Assembly (NCBI RefSeq): GCF_000003815.2
Contig: NC_049983.1
Coordinates: forward strand, 18,648,196-18,712,195
DNA: 64,000 nt
Origin: Branchiostoma floridae
Lineage: Eukaryota > Chordata > Leptocardii > Amphioxiformes > Branchiostomatidae
Direction: 5' to 3'
The notes beneath the pieces were generated by a model that saw only the letters and a program-made list of their open reading frames with translations, ran no database searches and had not been told where the DNA came from. The position numbers and the translations under genes are program-made. This document shows, piece by piece, positions 42,513 to 55,063 of the stretch (the stretch's first letter is position 1; the number at the start of each line of letters is the position of its first letter).

Positions 42513-43362
42513 TCAGTAGATTAGTGAATCAAGGATAATCTGTCTCCTTAATTGTGATTGGATTAGGGGACGGATCAGTAAGCTCGGTGGGAGGGTGGTT
42601 TGGTGTGTGTGAGATTTCTTCTTCTGTAATTTTGCTTTTCGTCCAGTCCGTTCCTTGTGTATATCTTTTTTCTTTCATTACCCACAGTTATTTTAATCTT
42701 TTTAACTCCTACAGTCGTTGCTGGTCGGTCCCTTGCCGTATGATCATTTCAAACACATTGGGTATATTGTTATCATAACATCATTTAGAGCATCACAAAT
42801 GCATAGTTTGACAGTCGTACTCGTATGTACCCAGTGCGGTATACCGAGTGGGGAGGGGGACATTTCTAATCATCGCATATCTATGGATAAGGGTTCGTCG
42901 TAAGTCATTCTACGATTTTCTTCATGTGGAATGTTGAAGTATGCCGCGACTGAACCAACCACCGACAAGGGATCAGGCTGATGATTTGGTCACATTTCCA
43001 ACCCCGGGACAACACAGGGGCTAGGGTATCTTTTAGGAACGAAAAGTATAATACAAAAGAAAATAAAGCACGTAGGACATAAGGATTGTGTATTTTCCTT
43101 GATAAGCACTTTTATATTTTTTTTCATTTCCGCAAACATCCGCCGGGCCGCAGTTTGAAAATGTGACCGAGGTGCATAAAACAGCCTTTTTGTAACAAGG
43201 CGGCTGAATTTTTCAGGACACCTGAACGACTATCCCAAGCTAACGATCCCGTATTGCGAATGTGTCCTAAAGCGCGATGACTGGTTCTCGGGGCGAACCA
43301 AGACAGGACGAGATCGAACGTGGCTATGGACTTATACAAGCAGCATGCCAAGGATTTTGAAT

Positions 43363-43457
43363 AGCCTGAGTGCCATCCTCCGAAGTGACCGCTGGCTCAA
43401 TACTTTTGCTTGCTAACCACACCATGGTTCGGTCACTTCGGAGGATGGTACTCAGGC
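43363..43457. mobile_element. Short hairpin element (GCCTGAGTGCCATCC)
   Basis: 'gcctgagtgccatcctccga' and 'tcggaggatggtactcaggc' are inverted ends with only about 40 bp between the arms. Terminal similarity (agcctg.gt.ccatcc) to the MITE at 27342 suggests the same superfamily. Confidence 0.75.
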
Positions 43458-46440
43458 CAGATATTGACAGGAACGCTGAAAGAAAAATGGAAAATGACAG
43501 AAGACAAATAATTGCAGGGAGACACAAACGTATTTTTTCGACCTCTGTGTTATCCCGAAGTTCCAGATCCTATCTACACATTACACAATCATACAGGTGT
43601 GCCAATGGGATGTACCAATCATACATCCGATACAGGTAACATGTCATTAGTAGATTTATACTGCGAGTCAACTACACTGCACAACAATGGGTAAGTACAC
43701 GGCATGTCTGGGTCACAATACACGGAACGACATTAAATACATACCAGACACAAGAAAAGTATAGGGGGTGGGGTCTTCATTTGTCAGAAACATTAGTGTC
43801 TATATTTTCGACAAAATAGTTCATATGTGTACATATTGTGTCAGGTTGCATGGATCAAACTTTCGAAAACTTTTTTGCTTAATTTTGGGCTGCTGATTGT
43901 GTCTGGTTTGTATCTAATTTCTATCCTGATTCCTTTCTCTGGTTCAAAGTGAGTCTTGCTTTGTTGATAGAATTCTGTGCTGTTTACATAACGTACACAC
44001 TCAAATGTGTCGCACAAGTAAGTTCATTGTGTTTTCCCCTACTGCAGTTTTGCAAAAGAATTAAAACATACCTGCCAGTCAGTAGGCCCCCTCACCACTA
44101 GACAGCGACCCCTTAGTGACCAATCAGCGCTCAAAATTGGATCTGCATTATCCTCAATTGTATAATTGGAATATGATTCAAGGTGTGAAAGTATGATTCC
44201 ATGCAAAGACAACAAAACACACACTTAAAACATCCTTTGTTTAAGTACATGTATGACTTCCATCTTTTGAATTTTTTCGGTCGCTCAGCGAGCCCTCGGG
44301 GATCGCCGCCGGGGCCAAAGCCACCCGGTCCCGACGTCTCAGGTCCACATCGCCCGGGGTAAGCCCCGCTTGCCGAACCGGAACACGATGATCAGATTGT
44401 GCAGATCGATAATATCATCTCCTTCTCACAATCACAGGTCAACAGTCAGACAACACCAGGGTCATTATCAGCTTAGCGTGGCGACAGGACACACAACCAG
44501 GGAATGCTCCGTATTGTCCGCCATAGACAAAAAACCCTGTAGCCACAAATTGACACTGATTTTCCCCAGCCATCATTGGGTTGCGACGTTGAATGGTCCT
44601 TCCTGTTTGCCATGTATTATTGATGCCGTGCTTGTGCGACGGTTTTGTGCTTGTGTGACAGAACCGCACGGGCTGAAATGACACATAAGTGGATAACCAC
44701 ATAGATACAACTCCCAGCACAAATTTAAGGGCTTACGGACTACTTATGAGATTTTCCCAAACCGGTCCGCGCACTGTTAACAAGCTAACAAAAGCGTCTG
44801 TTGAGTTAAGCCCTGCAGTATTACTGTTACAAGGTGGACAGATCAGCGTTGGATTAGGGGGAGGGAGGGATTAATGTGGGAGCTATGGGAAAATGGACGA
44901 GATTGTTGGCGATGGTCGTTTTTCATTGAAAGGTGTGGCGGAGGAAGGAATCACAGGACGTGACAGTTTAGTACGACAATGGCGCCTGTCTTGCCTCGTC
45001 CTTGTTGTTGATGTGACATATACACTGGTCTAAATTTACCTGTACTAACGCTTGTGGTACGTAGAGGCATTTTATTATGGCATCTACGCACATGAAAATG
45101 TAGGTATTGTTTTCGGTCTGTCTGTTTGTTTGTCTTGGTAGGTGTTCGCAGTAACATTTGCATTTGAACATCGTAGAGTGACAGGATGTGAGGCGGGAAA
45201 TGGTGTAACGAGAGACTCTAAGGATTGAAAGGTAACTTAGCTTCGCCCGGGTCCAAAGTTGGTTCGGCTGGCTGGTAGGAAAACGCATACACAGAAATAG
45301 CGAGAAGCTCACAATTTATCAATAAGACATAAATTTATAAAACTCTACACATTTTACGGAGGTATGAAATCTTCGATCTCTCGTCTCACATGTGTTCTAC
45401 AACTCATCTGAACTTTGTTAAAGATTGTAAAAGGCTAAAAAGAGTGCAGGGGGCCCGGGAAACAGTGTCAGGCTTCGAGAGAGTTCCATGATCTTCCATA
45501 GTTTGCCGTCCGGGGAAATAAACTGTTGCTGTAGAAGGACTTTGAGGTCGGTATTTGAACAGTAAAGCGATGTGAATTTGAGGAAAACTCAGTGTTGCGC
45601 AGAAAAGCTTTCAATGAATGGACAAGTAGCGTGAGATCGGTAGAAAAGGGTCATGGAGCCAACATTTCGCTGGTGAGAGAGCGTCCATGGCAGCTTTGAT
45701 GCTAAATGATAGCCAATAGCCAGTTATTTGCTAGCAAGCTTTTAGTTGGCGAGACTGCCCAACGTCTTTAAAAGTCACCTCCATCAGCCGACAATAATTT
45801 AACAAAAAAATCAAAATTGGGAAAGCTATAGTCAGCTTAGATGCGATCAGAGTGGCGAATTGGAGCTAGAATAGAATGGATTCCAGACTGCCCCCAAACA
45901 AGGAGGTTAAAAAAGGTTAACCTTGTTCCAACCTAGCGCCGACGCAGCAGCGCCGACCTTCGTTGGGAAGTGGTCGGGAGAGAGATCCTACTTGAAGGAC
46001 GTGTTTTTTTTCTTAGAAATTAGCCTGCGACTCTCATTCCAAGAAAAAGACGACGAGAACAATTATTTCATCCCCGGCTACTCCACACCGTTCCGGAGCG
46101 TCGGGGAGGCGGTTTTGTCTGCTGGCGTTCCCGCTGGTTCTGTCTCAGCCCTGAGAGTGACGGGCACAGAACAACCTGTCAATAATAACCTCAACAGCAG
46201 TAGGGGACGGGATATTGGATCTCCATGGGGTTGATGGGAAACCTAAACACCTGTGGGGTTTTTATTACCCCATACAGGACCGCTGTTCTGTCCGGTAACG
46301 GTGAGAAGAAGAGGGATGTGATCAGCACGTAACACACGTTACGCTACATATAGACGGCGGGAAGAATAAAATGCATGGATGAAAGAGCAAGGCTAGCGCT
46401 AAATACTCTCATTCACATGCCCTCTAGGTGAGCCAGCGTT
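43458..46440. other. Noncoding stretch
   Basis: No gene recognised. A GC-rich block at 44280-44400 and a repeat-free block at about 45920-46240 (with attatttcat and tcaataataacc cores) could be regulatory. A small perfect hairpin, 'cctgtggggt' / 'accccatacagg', sits at 46254-46280. Confidence 0.4.
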
Positions 46441-46443
46441 ATT

Positions 46444-46463
46444 TGGGGGGGGGGGGGGGGGGA
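46444..46463. repeat. Poly-G tract
   Basis: Run of about 18-20 G. Similar shorter runs lie at 49236, 60049 and 63831. Confidence 0.95.
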
Positions 46464-47139
46464 GGAGGCTTATTGATTTTTTTTAATTTTCAGTATGTGC
46501 CAGGTTCTCTGTAATGCAGGGAGAGACGCCTGCCTCGCAAATCAGCGCTCTCACAGAAAAATTAACTACATGTGCCACCTTGTTTAGAAGGTCTGCGTAT
46601 GAGCCTAAAATATCTATAGACCAGAAGGAAAATGAAATGAAACACAAATTAAGCATGCCCTCTATCTGCTGTACGGTCGTGAACTGCGGTAACTCTTGAG
46701 ATATATTCTTGAGTCGTGCATGTATCGCAAAAGTCGCCTGTCTTCCTTACGAAAAAGGCTGCCTTGATCTTGTCGGCGGTTGGATTTCCCAGTGCTTGAA
46801 AATGTCCACGACATCAAACTAAATTGATCGACGGCCTACGACGAATGTGAAGGTTTCATTAGAAAAGGCGTGGTGGCACAGATAAACGACAATCCTCACT
46901 AATTGATAACTGATTACTTTACGATACTCTGGTGCTGTCTTCTTATCGAGTCTGAAAGTTTTATGGACCGAGTGTGACTCCATAAAACCGCCACGACTGA
47001 AACCATGAAGACAGATTGGGGCTGTTAAAATGTCGGCGTGTGTCAGGGCAGGGCGTGGCCATCGTTAACATTATATAACCGCCCCCAAGGGATCTATCTG
47101 TAACGAGGAACTTTAGTAGGTTTGCATGCAAGTCACCTT

Positions 47140-47270
47140 CTCTCCAAGCAGATCCTAAGGTGGCATAAGATAGTATCAATAGCTGGCAAAGGAGTGTTGA
47201 TTTGCCACCGCACGCTCCTTTGCCAGCTTATGATACTATATCATACCACCATACGATCTGCTTGGAGATA
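47140..47270. mobile_element. Long-hairpin MITE (TACTCTCC family, subtype)
   Basis: 'tctctccaagcagatc' and 'gatctgcttggaga' ends, with long inner arms (gatagtatcaatagctggca / tgccagcttatgatactat) different from the other copies. Confidence 0.8.
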
Positions 47271-48030
47271 ACCCACAGCCCACCAGAAAGAGATATATTC
47301 GCCTGACCTTCCGACTCTTAGCCATTAGTATAAACTTGGTATGCCAAGAACAATGATCTTCTATTTCCATGACAAGCGTCGGATGCGGAAATGACTTGGC
47401 AAATGTAGTGGGCACTATTCCAGCATTTCTTTCTGTTTGCTCACTACTACAATCTTGGGTCAATGCCTGTATATTATGGATCTCTACCGACATCTTATCT
47501 TTCAGCTATTTGAAAGGAATATCGGTATTGACGCTGCATTTGTATGCGCTTGGATGACAGTGGAAGAATGAAGATTTATGAACGCGTTATCAATTGTCTT
47601 TTCCGTCAGGCCATTTTTTGCACCACGCCATATTGTTTGCGTACGTTTGTGGCACGTGCCAGAAGACATGTCCAAGACGCCCCAGGAGACAGATCACCAC
47701 CTGATAACCATCTCTATCTATCTACTCAGGCAGACAAGCTACATACGTCATTATACAACACTGTCACCAATCTGCGCTATCAGCCGCAGCTACCGGGGGG
47801 AGAACTCTATCGGTCTTTTCAGGTGACATGGACGCTTTTGTTTTTTAAGGCGTTCTTCTGATAAGAAACAATGGAGTCATGTATTAAACAGTACGAGGAA
47901 GTAAAGATACGATTCTTATGATTACTACATTGTATTAAATCATGATTGGGACCACTGAGGCTAGCGCGTAATTTCGCGGACACAAAGAGGCTCAAGATTC
48001 TATCACATTACTTCGACAACTGATTATGTA

Positions 48031-48126
48031 GTCGGTGTGTGTAACACAAACTCTGCTGTCCGGGGCTGTAACTGGCCCCTCCCAGCCGGCCGGGCGGGCT
48101 GCTGTAAGCGAGATTTAATCAGGCTA
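48031..48126 (+). repeat. Dispersed repeat, copy 2
   Basis: See 3686-3800; the two are about 85% alike over their length by eye. Confidence 0.7.
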
Positions 48127-49235
48127 CTGATTATGAGAATCCCTTAACAAATAAATCTACTCACCAAGACATAAGGATTGGCAAGGTAGTTTCTTGTTAT
48201 TCGAACTGAGACGGCATGAATAACAACAACCTGTTGGATTGTCCAAGAAGCCTCACCCCTGCATGAAGGATTGACTTTTAGATATGCTAACCATGTAAAT
48301 ACGAAAAGAAAAGCATTATCATCTTTTCATGACTTCAATTAGTACTCTGCGAGCAGGGTTTACGCTCCGATTGATTTATGACGTATTTTATCCGTTTTCA
48401 TCGGTGTTTCTATTTTGTAAGATTTTTTGTTTGACGGATAAAACCATGGAGGCTACCCAGTGGAGACTACCCTGCAGTCCATGTGTGGTGGCTGGTGCAA
48501 AGGCATGTGTCCCCTTCCCACGGCGTGTACAAAAACGTAGCGTGTTATAGATACACATTTGTGTGTGTGTGCCTGTCTTTGAAGTGTCAAACGTGCCAGA
48601 CAGTGCTTTCATCTAGAACATGATTTGATATCGTCTCATTCAGGTACGCGATAATGTCATTTCCCCATCGGTGAACCCAATTCTTAAATGTTTTAATGTG
48701 TACATGAGGAGCCGTTGATCTTTATTTCTGTTGAAAGGAATTTTGATAAATGAATACAGAATTAATAGACAATATGATAGATGAGAAACAGAACTGAAGC
48801 ATAATAAAAGCAAATCTTTGCATAAAAATTCAGACCAATAAAGGGATAAAATGAAGTTTACTCAGTGAAAAATTGTCTTGGATGCGCCGACCATTTCTTG
48901 GAATTTAAGATCCCTTTGTGAATACGTAAGTACGTTTATTTCCCTGGGGACTAGCCTAGAATATAAGCATTTAATTTAACGATGATAAAGCTTGCTCATT
49001 GATTAGCGTAGGGTTAGTTGACATTTTGGCATCAGAAACGTCCAAAGTAAATAATAGCTGTAGACACGACTTTAGGATCGAGATATGAGGATCCCTCATA
49101 TCGGTAGAGCAGAAAATTCAATGTCGACCTCGAGCTACAAACAACAAAGCAAGTCCCTGTTCATCGTTTGGAGGTGCCTCGAGGTGACATGTTGTCATCC
49201 GCGCGCTTTTCAGAGGGCCCTACCTTTCCTTCATG

Positions 49236-49345
49236 GGGGGGGGGGGCTGTGCCCACCTTGGAAATCGGAAAATAGGGGAAAACGCCCCCCCCCAATAAAA
49301 ACCAGCCCCGTTCGAAGACCGTAACGGAGGCTAGGGCACCACACT
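49236..49345 (+). repeat. Dispersed repeat with G/C homopolymers
   Basis: 'aataaaaaccagccccgttc' then 'gaagaccgtaacggaggcta' recurs at 51307-51350 ('aataaaaaccaacccccgttcg', 'aagactgtatcggaggcta' split). Both follow long C runs. Confidence 0.65.
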
Positions 49346-49824
49346 GATCCAGACATGGCGTCTCTATTGCTAGTTTTCGCCCTGAAGTACACCATACCGT
49401 TGTAGGCTGTTTTCAAAAGCTAACTTACGAGTTTTGTAATATGTAAATTCATTTACTTCTTGGCAAATGTTACAATGAATTACACTAATTTTCAGGCAGC
49501 ATGAGTGATTTTCGGTAAATATCAGCTAGCTTTTATGTACAATAGATGAGCTTTCAGCTATAACGTTATAAAAGTGAATATATGCGGGAGGATCTATACT
49601 GAGTACACATCGATGTAATTATGATGTACTAAAAGTACCGGCAGCAACTTAATTATTGAGCCTTATTCGTAGCCAAGATAATCATAGGGGGAAAGGGAAA
49701 ATACCATTACATGTATCGTCCTACCACTTGTTTCAATGACAGTAGGGCTAATATTTAGATGATATAGGCACATATAGCTTTGTCTATCGTTTCAAAAAAG
49801 CCTGGTGCGGAGTTCATGTGGTGA

Positions 49825-50010
49825 TTCGTAGCCTCATTCGCAGGTTTCTCTAAGGAGCGCTGGCGTTGATATTTTGGGAGCGCTGATTTCTCAACATAGC
49901 CAGGTACTTATGCTGCTGCTGAATAGATCGTGTTTGCGTTTTCTGCCTCCAGTTCGTGCGAATCAGCGCTCCTCCAAAATAATAACAATCGCCAGTGCTG
50001 CTGGAAGACT
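49825..50010. mobile_element. Hairpin element (AGCGCTGGCG)
   Basis: 'agcgctggcgttgatatttt' ... 'gggagcgctgatt' is mirrored by 'aatcagcgctcctccaaaat' ... 'aatcgccagtgct' about 110 bp on. Confidence 0.6.
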
Positions 50011-50532
50011 GCGTGTGCAATGATGGGCAAGTTTGTTCTGAGTCGATACAACATAAAGTTCAGCACTAAAACAACATGCTACTGGGCACAAGTACATGAG
50101 ATTTTACAATTTAATTGAGCATCAAACTCAAACTTTATGAATCAATTGAATTATAACATTTTTAAACAAATGGACCCAAGAAACTAACTTCATCGGGTGA
50201 AATGGTTATGTTTACAACGAATATCATCAATGACAACGATTATAGATTCAGTGCAAGTGCCATTGAGGTCAGGTGTGACTGTTTCAAGTGCCCTCGCAAA
50301 ATAGCTTCAATCTTGAAATCTACTCAGTGGCAAGGGATTGCAACCGTGAATCATTTTAATGTCATTAATATGTAATTATATAAACACTACATATGCCTGG
50401 CTGTTGTTTGTTATTGTTCACCGTTAGCGCCAGCCAGCTGCCGATGTGTTTTGGACATTCCGTACGTAAACAAACAACTAATTGTCGCACGTCCGTTTCA
50501 CGACACGGAGATACAGCTGCGGATACTTGGGT

Positions 50533-50727
50533 TACTCTCCAAGCAGAGGTTAGGCTCCGGCTTTTTTAAAACAATTTTAGTCGTTTTTATTGGGCTTTCT
50601 ATTTTGTATTTTATCTTGTATTGTCAAAACCTAAAACAGCAAGATACAATACAAAATGGAAAGCCCAATAAAAATGACTAAAAAACGTTAAAAAAACAGT
50701 CGGAGCCTAACCTCTGCTTGGAGAGTA
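50533..50727. mobile_element. Long-hairpin MITE (TACTCTCC family), best copy, 8-bp target duplication
   Basis: Ends 'tactctccaagcagaggtta' and 'taacctctgcttggagagta' match almost perfectly, and the whole 195 bp folds into one hairpin (gggctttctattttgtat / atacaaaatggaaagccc). The 8-mer ACTTGGGT flanks it on both sides (50525-50532 and 50728-50735), which fits an hAT-type insertion. No coding capacity. Confidence 0.92.
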
Positions 50728-50989
50728 ACTTGGGTTACTCGTATTATCTTCTCAAACTGGAAATAGAAGTTCACAACAGTCGTGGACGACTTCTACTCAT
50801 GCCTCTTTGTTTGATCGTCTTTTTTTTACATTTATGATTATGATTAATGTGTTTGTAATAGTCCATCTTAAGTGTTAAAGGCAATGTAAAGTTCATCCTA
50901 GTAACCTTAAGGCGGCGGGATCGGTGGGGTGTTAACCCACTGTGTCTTGAGTTCGGTATCGGAGGGTGAAACCAATTACTCTAATTCCA

Positions 50990-51054
50990 CCTTCTCTCCA
51001 AACAGAGGTTAGGCTCTATTTTGACGTTTTTTAAGACGCTTTTATCGGGAGAGT
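50990..51054. mobile_element. Short internally deleted MITE (TACTCTCC family)
   Basis: 'ttctctccaaacagaggtta' then 'ggctctattttgacgttttt', ending 'atcgggagagtg'. Only one arm plus the end remain. Confidence 0.6.
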
Positions 51055-51306
51055 GAATTCTACCGACTTTTACCCCTCCCCCCCCCCCTCAACAAAATTC
51101 ATGTGCGCATTTATTGTGAGGAAAGTCCTGGGTGGTTCCCGATTTTCAACGTTTGCTACTTTCGAAACGGGACGAGAAACTCCCCCTTCCACGACAAACT
51201 TCCTTCCACAGGAAACTGCCTTCCTCTGCAAAATCCCTTTCCCGGCACAAGAGAACCTAGCCAACTTCGAAAATCGCAAACCAAGTCCCCCCCCCCCCTT
51301 AAAATA

Positions 51307-51355
51307 AAATAAAAACCAACCCCCGTTCGAAGACTGTATCGGAGGCTACAGTGAC
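51307..51355 (+). repeat. Dispersed repeat, second copy
   Basis: See 49236-49345. Confidence 0.6.
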
Positions 51356-52000
51356 AGTCCAGTCAGGAAGGCGAGGAACCGCGCCCATGACCTTAAATGT
51401 CCGCTAGCCTAGCCAACCAGCCATCCGTCATGTCCGTAGGGTGGGTGGAACAGATCATTAAAAGCCCCCTTTTGTCCCCCTGCGCCACAAAAGGCAATAA
51501 CTCTTTGTGTCATGTTAATAAACTGCTACTGTTAATGATTCTGTACTATTTCATCGCCCCATCCATGTATATTAACCAGCTGCTTGTGCATATCTGACTC
51601 TGAATGTGCCCAGATTCTTATCAAACGTCTCAACACATCTGTCTCTCTGGCGCGATTTGTTGCGGACAGCACAACAACGTCGGGAACAATGCGAGGCTAA
51701 GCGATGTCGTAAATCTTGAGGTCATATATCATGTCTGTGGTTGTGCGACGAGACTGTCTGCCCACCCCAGGCTATGTGTGTGTGTGTGTCGGTTTAGTCT
51801 TTCAACTCCGGCGGAACAGTAACAGCGTGACCTGAGGGGGAGGTTGCCGCCAAAACATCTGCACGCACACGTTACACTATGTAGTATCTATCGTTTTAAA
51901 TCAAAATCCCTATCTGTATATCTGTATCAGTGCAGCGGAACGCGGTGCGGCGGCAGCTGATTATGTTATACTGGACGACCTGCCACACATAACCTCCGAC

Positions 52001-52154
52001 GAGATGTTAGGCTCCGGCTGTCGGGCTTTCTATTTTGTATTGTATCTTGTATTGTCAAAAGCTTACCGGACATAGCAAGATAAAATACAAAATAGAAAGC
52101 CCGATAAAAACGACTAAAAAACCTTAACGAAGCCTAACCTCTACTTGGAGAGTG
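52001..52154. mobile_element. Long-hairpin MITE (TACTCTCC family), left end lost
   Basis: Starts at 'gttaggctccggctgtcggg' and runs to 'cctctacttggagagtg'. Arms 'gctttctattttgtattgta' and complement are intact. Confidence 0.85.
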
Positions 52155-53707
52155 CATCTGACTTCAAGCGCTGTGCATAGCTATCTAGAAAGGATGCGTC
52201 AATTCCATGTCACGAGTTCTATTCTACGAGGCGACGGTTCTAGGAAAATGCGAATTTCAAATTTTGTTTGGGCTTGACAGCCCCTCACTAACACTGTTTC
52301 GGACATGTTTGGCATATCTATTGTTCTATCTTCGCCGAAACGAAAGAAGAGTTTAAAACACAACCAGGATAATGTCTACAGTCGGGTTTTGAGTCTTGGT
52401 GTAGATAATCTCAAACTCTGTAACTGTAAGATTCACTGCCTCCAGAAAAGCAAGAAAGCATTTCTAATGTTCTGTTTTTGATGACTTGTTGCATCAAATT
52501 CTGCATATCTTTGAAGCTTTTTACTGCCCACTATTCATGCATTTTAGGTATCAGAAATACTTGTGCAAACATGTTTTCATTGAGTTCTATGGCAATTACA
52601 CCGGCATACTGGAATAGGACAGACGCTGCTAACGTTAGTTAGAGCGTTTTGTCCATGGTAATGGTGTAGAGCATGTCCCACCTAAAATAAACGACAAATA
52701 TCATTTCTTTTTAGTTTATTTTCATTTCCTTCCCCGATAGAGGATTCCTGTTACGCTAATAAGGTACCTGTATTGAAATGACTTTTCCAAAAGTAGCAAA
52801 CAACATACGCCGTGCCCAAATACAAACTGAAAGTCCCGACAGCTATGTCCAGCATGTACAATCCTATACAATAGCGCTAGAAACACCAACATCCGAATAC
52901 AAAAGTGACGTGTTTTTATAAACGTAAATGCAATAATTGAACTGACTTTTGGACCATAATGACTATTCATCCCACTAAATAAATAGATTCCTTGTTCCAT
53001 ACAAGGCTTCAACTTCATACTTCAACACAATAACGTTTTATTTCCACACGTTTATATAACAGATACCAGTCATTTTTCACCATTTTGTGATTTTGCCGTT
53101 GACCATGTGATGCTTACGGATCTACGTCAACAGCAGTTCTACTGTGAACTGACATGTTATTTCTGGGGAATCTCTTTATACGCGCCGGGCACATGGTACC
53201 ATAGAGGCGATGCAAATAAATTGTTCGGAACGAAGAATCTTGTCTATATTTTGGTAACACGTAGTTGGTTAGTATATCAGTAGTAGAGTGTCGTTCCAAT
53301 GACTGCGTTTGGGTTTAGAAAAACATACTGTTTTTGTGCAACCATACTGTTTTTGTACAACATGATGGAGTACATGATTGTTTTTGTAACAATCCGTAAA
53401 GGCTTATCATTCCAAAGTTTTGTAGAACTTTATTTTGGAGCATTTGAACATTTTACACGTGGGCGTGGCGTTTGTATTTCCTTACGGAGTCACTCGTTTT
53501 CAACTTTTGTTTGAAAATGTCGCCTCAAGTCAGACACTTGGTTAGCGAAACGGGAATCACCCTTCCGGAGAAAGAAAATAAAGTGATAAAGAAAGCAGAA
53601 AAACGCCAAGGTCGAACCCCTCATCAATCTTGTCTTATGCAGTATGGATCCTCCCTCAAGGCTATCTTTGGATGTCTTCCCAGGCTCAACGCCATGCAGT
53701 TCCATGG
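52155..53707. other. Noncoding stretch
   Basis: AT-rich; no gene or repeat recognised. A small direct repeat 'catactgtttttgt.caac' lies at about 53323-53362. Confidence 0.45.
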
Positions 53708-53904
53708 TACTCTCCAAGCAGAGGTTATGCTTCGGCTGTTTTTTAAACGTTTTTTTAGTCGTTTTGTCGGGCTTTCTATTTTGTATTGTATCTTGTATTA
53801 TCAAAACACAGCAAGATACAATACAAAATAGAAAGCCCGATAAAAACGACTAAAAAAACGTTAAGAAAAACAACAGCCGGAGCCTAAGATCTGCTTGGAG
53901 AGTG
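53708..53904. mobile_element. Long-hairpin MITE (TACTCTCC family)
   Basis: 'tactctccaagcagaggtta' to 'gatctgcttggagagtg', with the same interior as 50533-50727 and 52001-52154, so a recent subfamily. Confidence 0.9.
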
Positions 53905-54577
53905 GTGATATGGGGGTCACGCCACAGTTAACGCTTGCTGCTAGACCCAGAATGGAAGAGCAATGAATAAACACTATCAAACGACTTTGAGACGCCTTTC
54001 CTGTGGAATATTTTGTGATATCTTGACAGAATTGGGGTGGTAATGGCAGGACAGACTTTATACTTGTTTATGAGTTTTATAAATCCGTCTTGGGGTTTTC
54101 GGCACTTGTACGAAATAGTTGCTCTTTCAAGCCAAAAGACCATTGCAAGTGCTCTTGGATTCATTAAAAAGAGTAACCAAATATGTATCAGAACTGATTC
54201 ATTTTACTCAATGGGACTTAAGGATATGGCGTACGGTGTTAGTGTAAGGAAAATCACTGTAATAAATATTAGTCAAGCAAACGTTTCTGAACATTTCCGG
54301 ACATGGACAGAACATTGACTTCATTTGATTTAAGGTTGTCTTCATCATAGAATGAATTATTCTGCCCAGAAGCAATTTCGATGTGTATCTTTTTTTTTTT
54401 TGCCAATCATACTGTAAAGTGTGAGAAGCAACCAAATGACAATTTTAGCAGTACAGGGCGAGGGGTCAGGATTTTATATACCAGAAATAGACGGATTTTC
54501 ATATCAAGTTACCTTATATCCCTGTCAGATTTAGCGAAAATCGATCGGACGACGATTCTGCGGTAATCGCCCGAGCC

Positions 54578-54640
54578 TCGCTTATAATAATAACTGTATT
54601 GCACAACAATTGTACAAGGTACAAAGCATGGCTTATATGT
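54578..54640 (-). mobile_element. LINE-type 3' tail remnant
   Basis: 'ataataactgtattgcacaa' 'caattgtacaaggtacaaagcatgg' (two blocks) resembles the tail at 7955-8010. Confidence 0.4.
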
Positions 54641-54874
54641 GACAGGGACGGTTTTCAGGTGAAATGTGCGCAACCCTCTGTCGATCTTAAATATGGCAGA
54701 TCTTCCATGGATACGCTCGAAGGTCGTGGATAGTGTGACAGGGGTATTAAGCGTACGGATGTAAACAACAACAACAACTAACGAATTAAAGAGCAATCTG
54801 AGCATGATCCCATTGGACTCAAACCCGTGCTTCGTGTTTACCCATGGAATCATGAGACCCTGGTTGTCACAGCA

Positions 54875-55063
54875 TAGTCTCTACCAGACTCCCGCCTGGT
54901 CGTATAGTAATGGGGGAGTTTGACCAAGTTAGGAATAAAAGTCTAGTAAGAGTGAACTGACCGGCCGCAAAACACTGACTGAAAACCCATGGTAACTTAG
55001 TTGTCAATATTTGGCCAAATACTTGTCTTTTTTTACCCAGCTGACACGTCTGCCCGGAGACTA
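54875..55063. mobile_element. MITE, copy 2 of the AGTCTC family
   Basis: 'tagtctctaccagac' and 'ctgcccggagacta' are inverted ends. The interior matches 20998-21191 in order (agtaatggg, aataaaagtctagtaagagt, actgactgaaaaccca, tgacacgtctgc). Confidence 0.75.
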
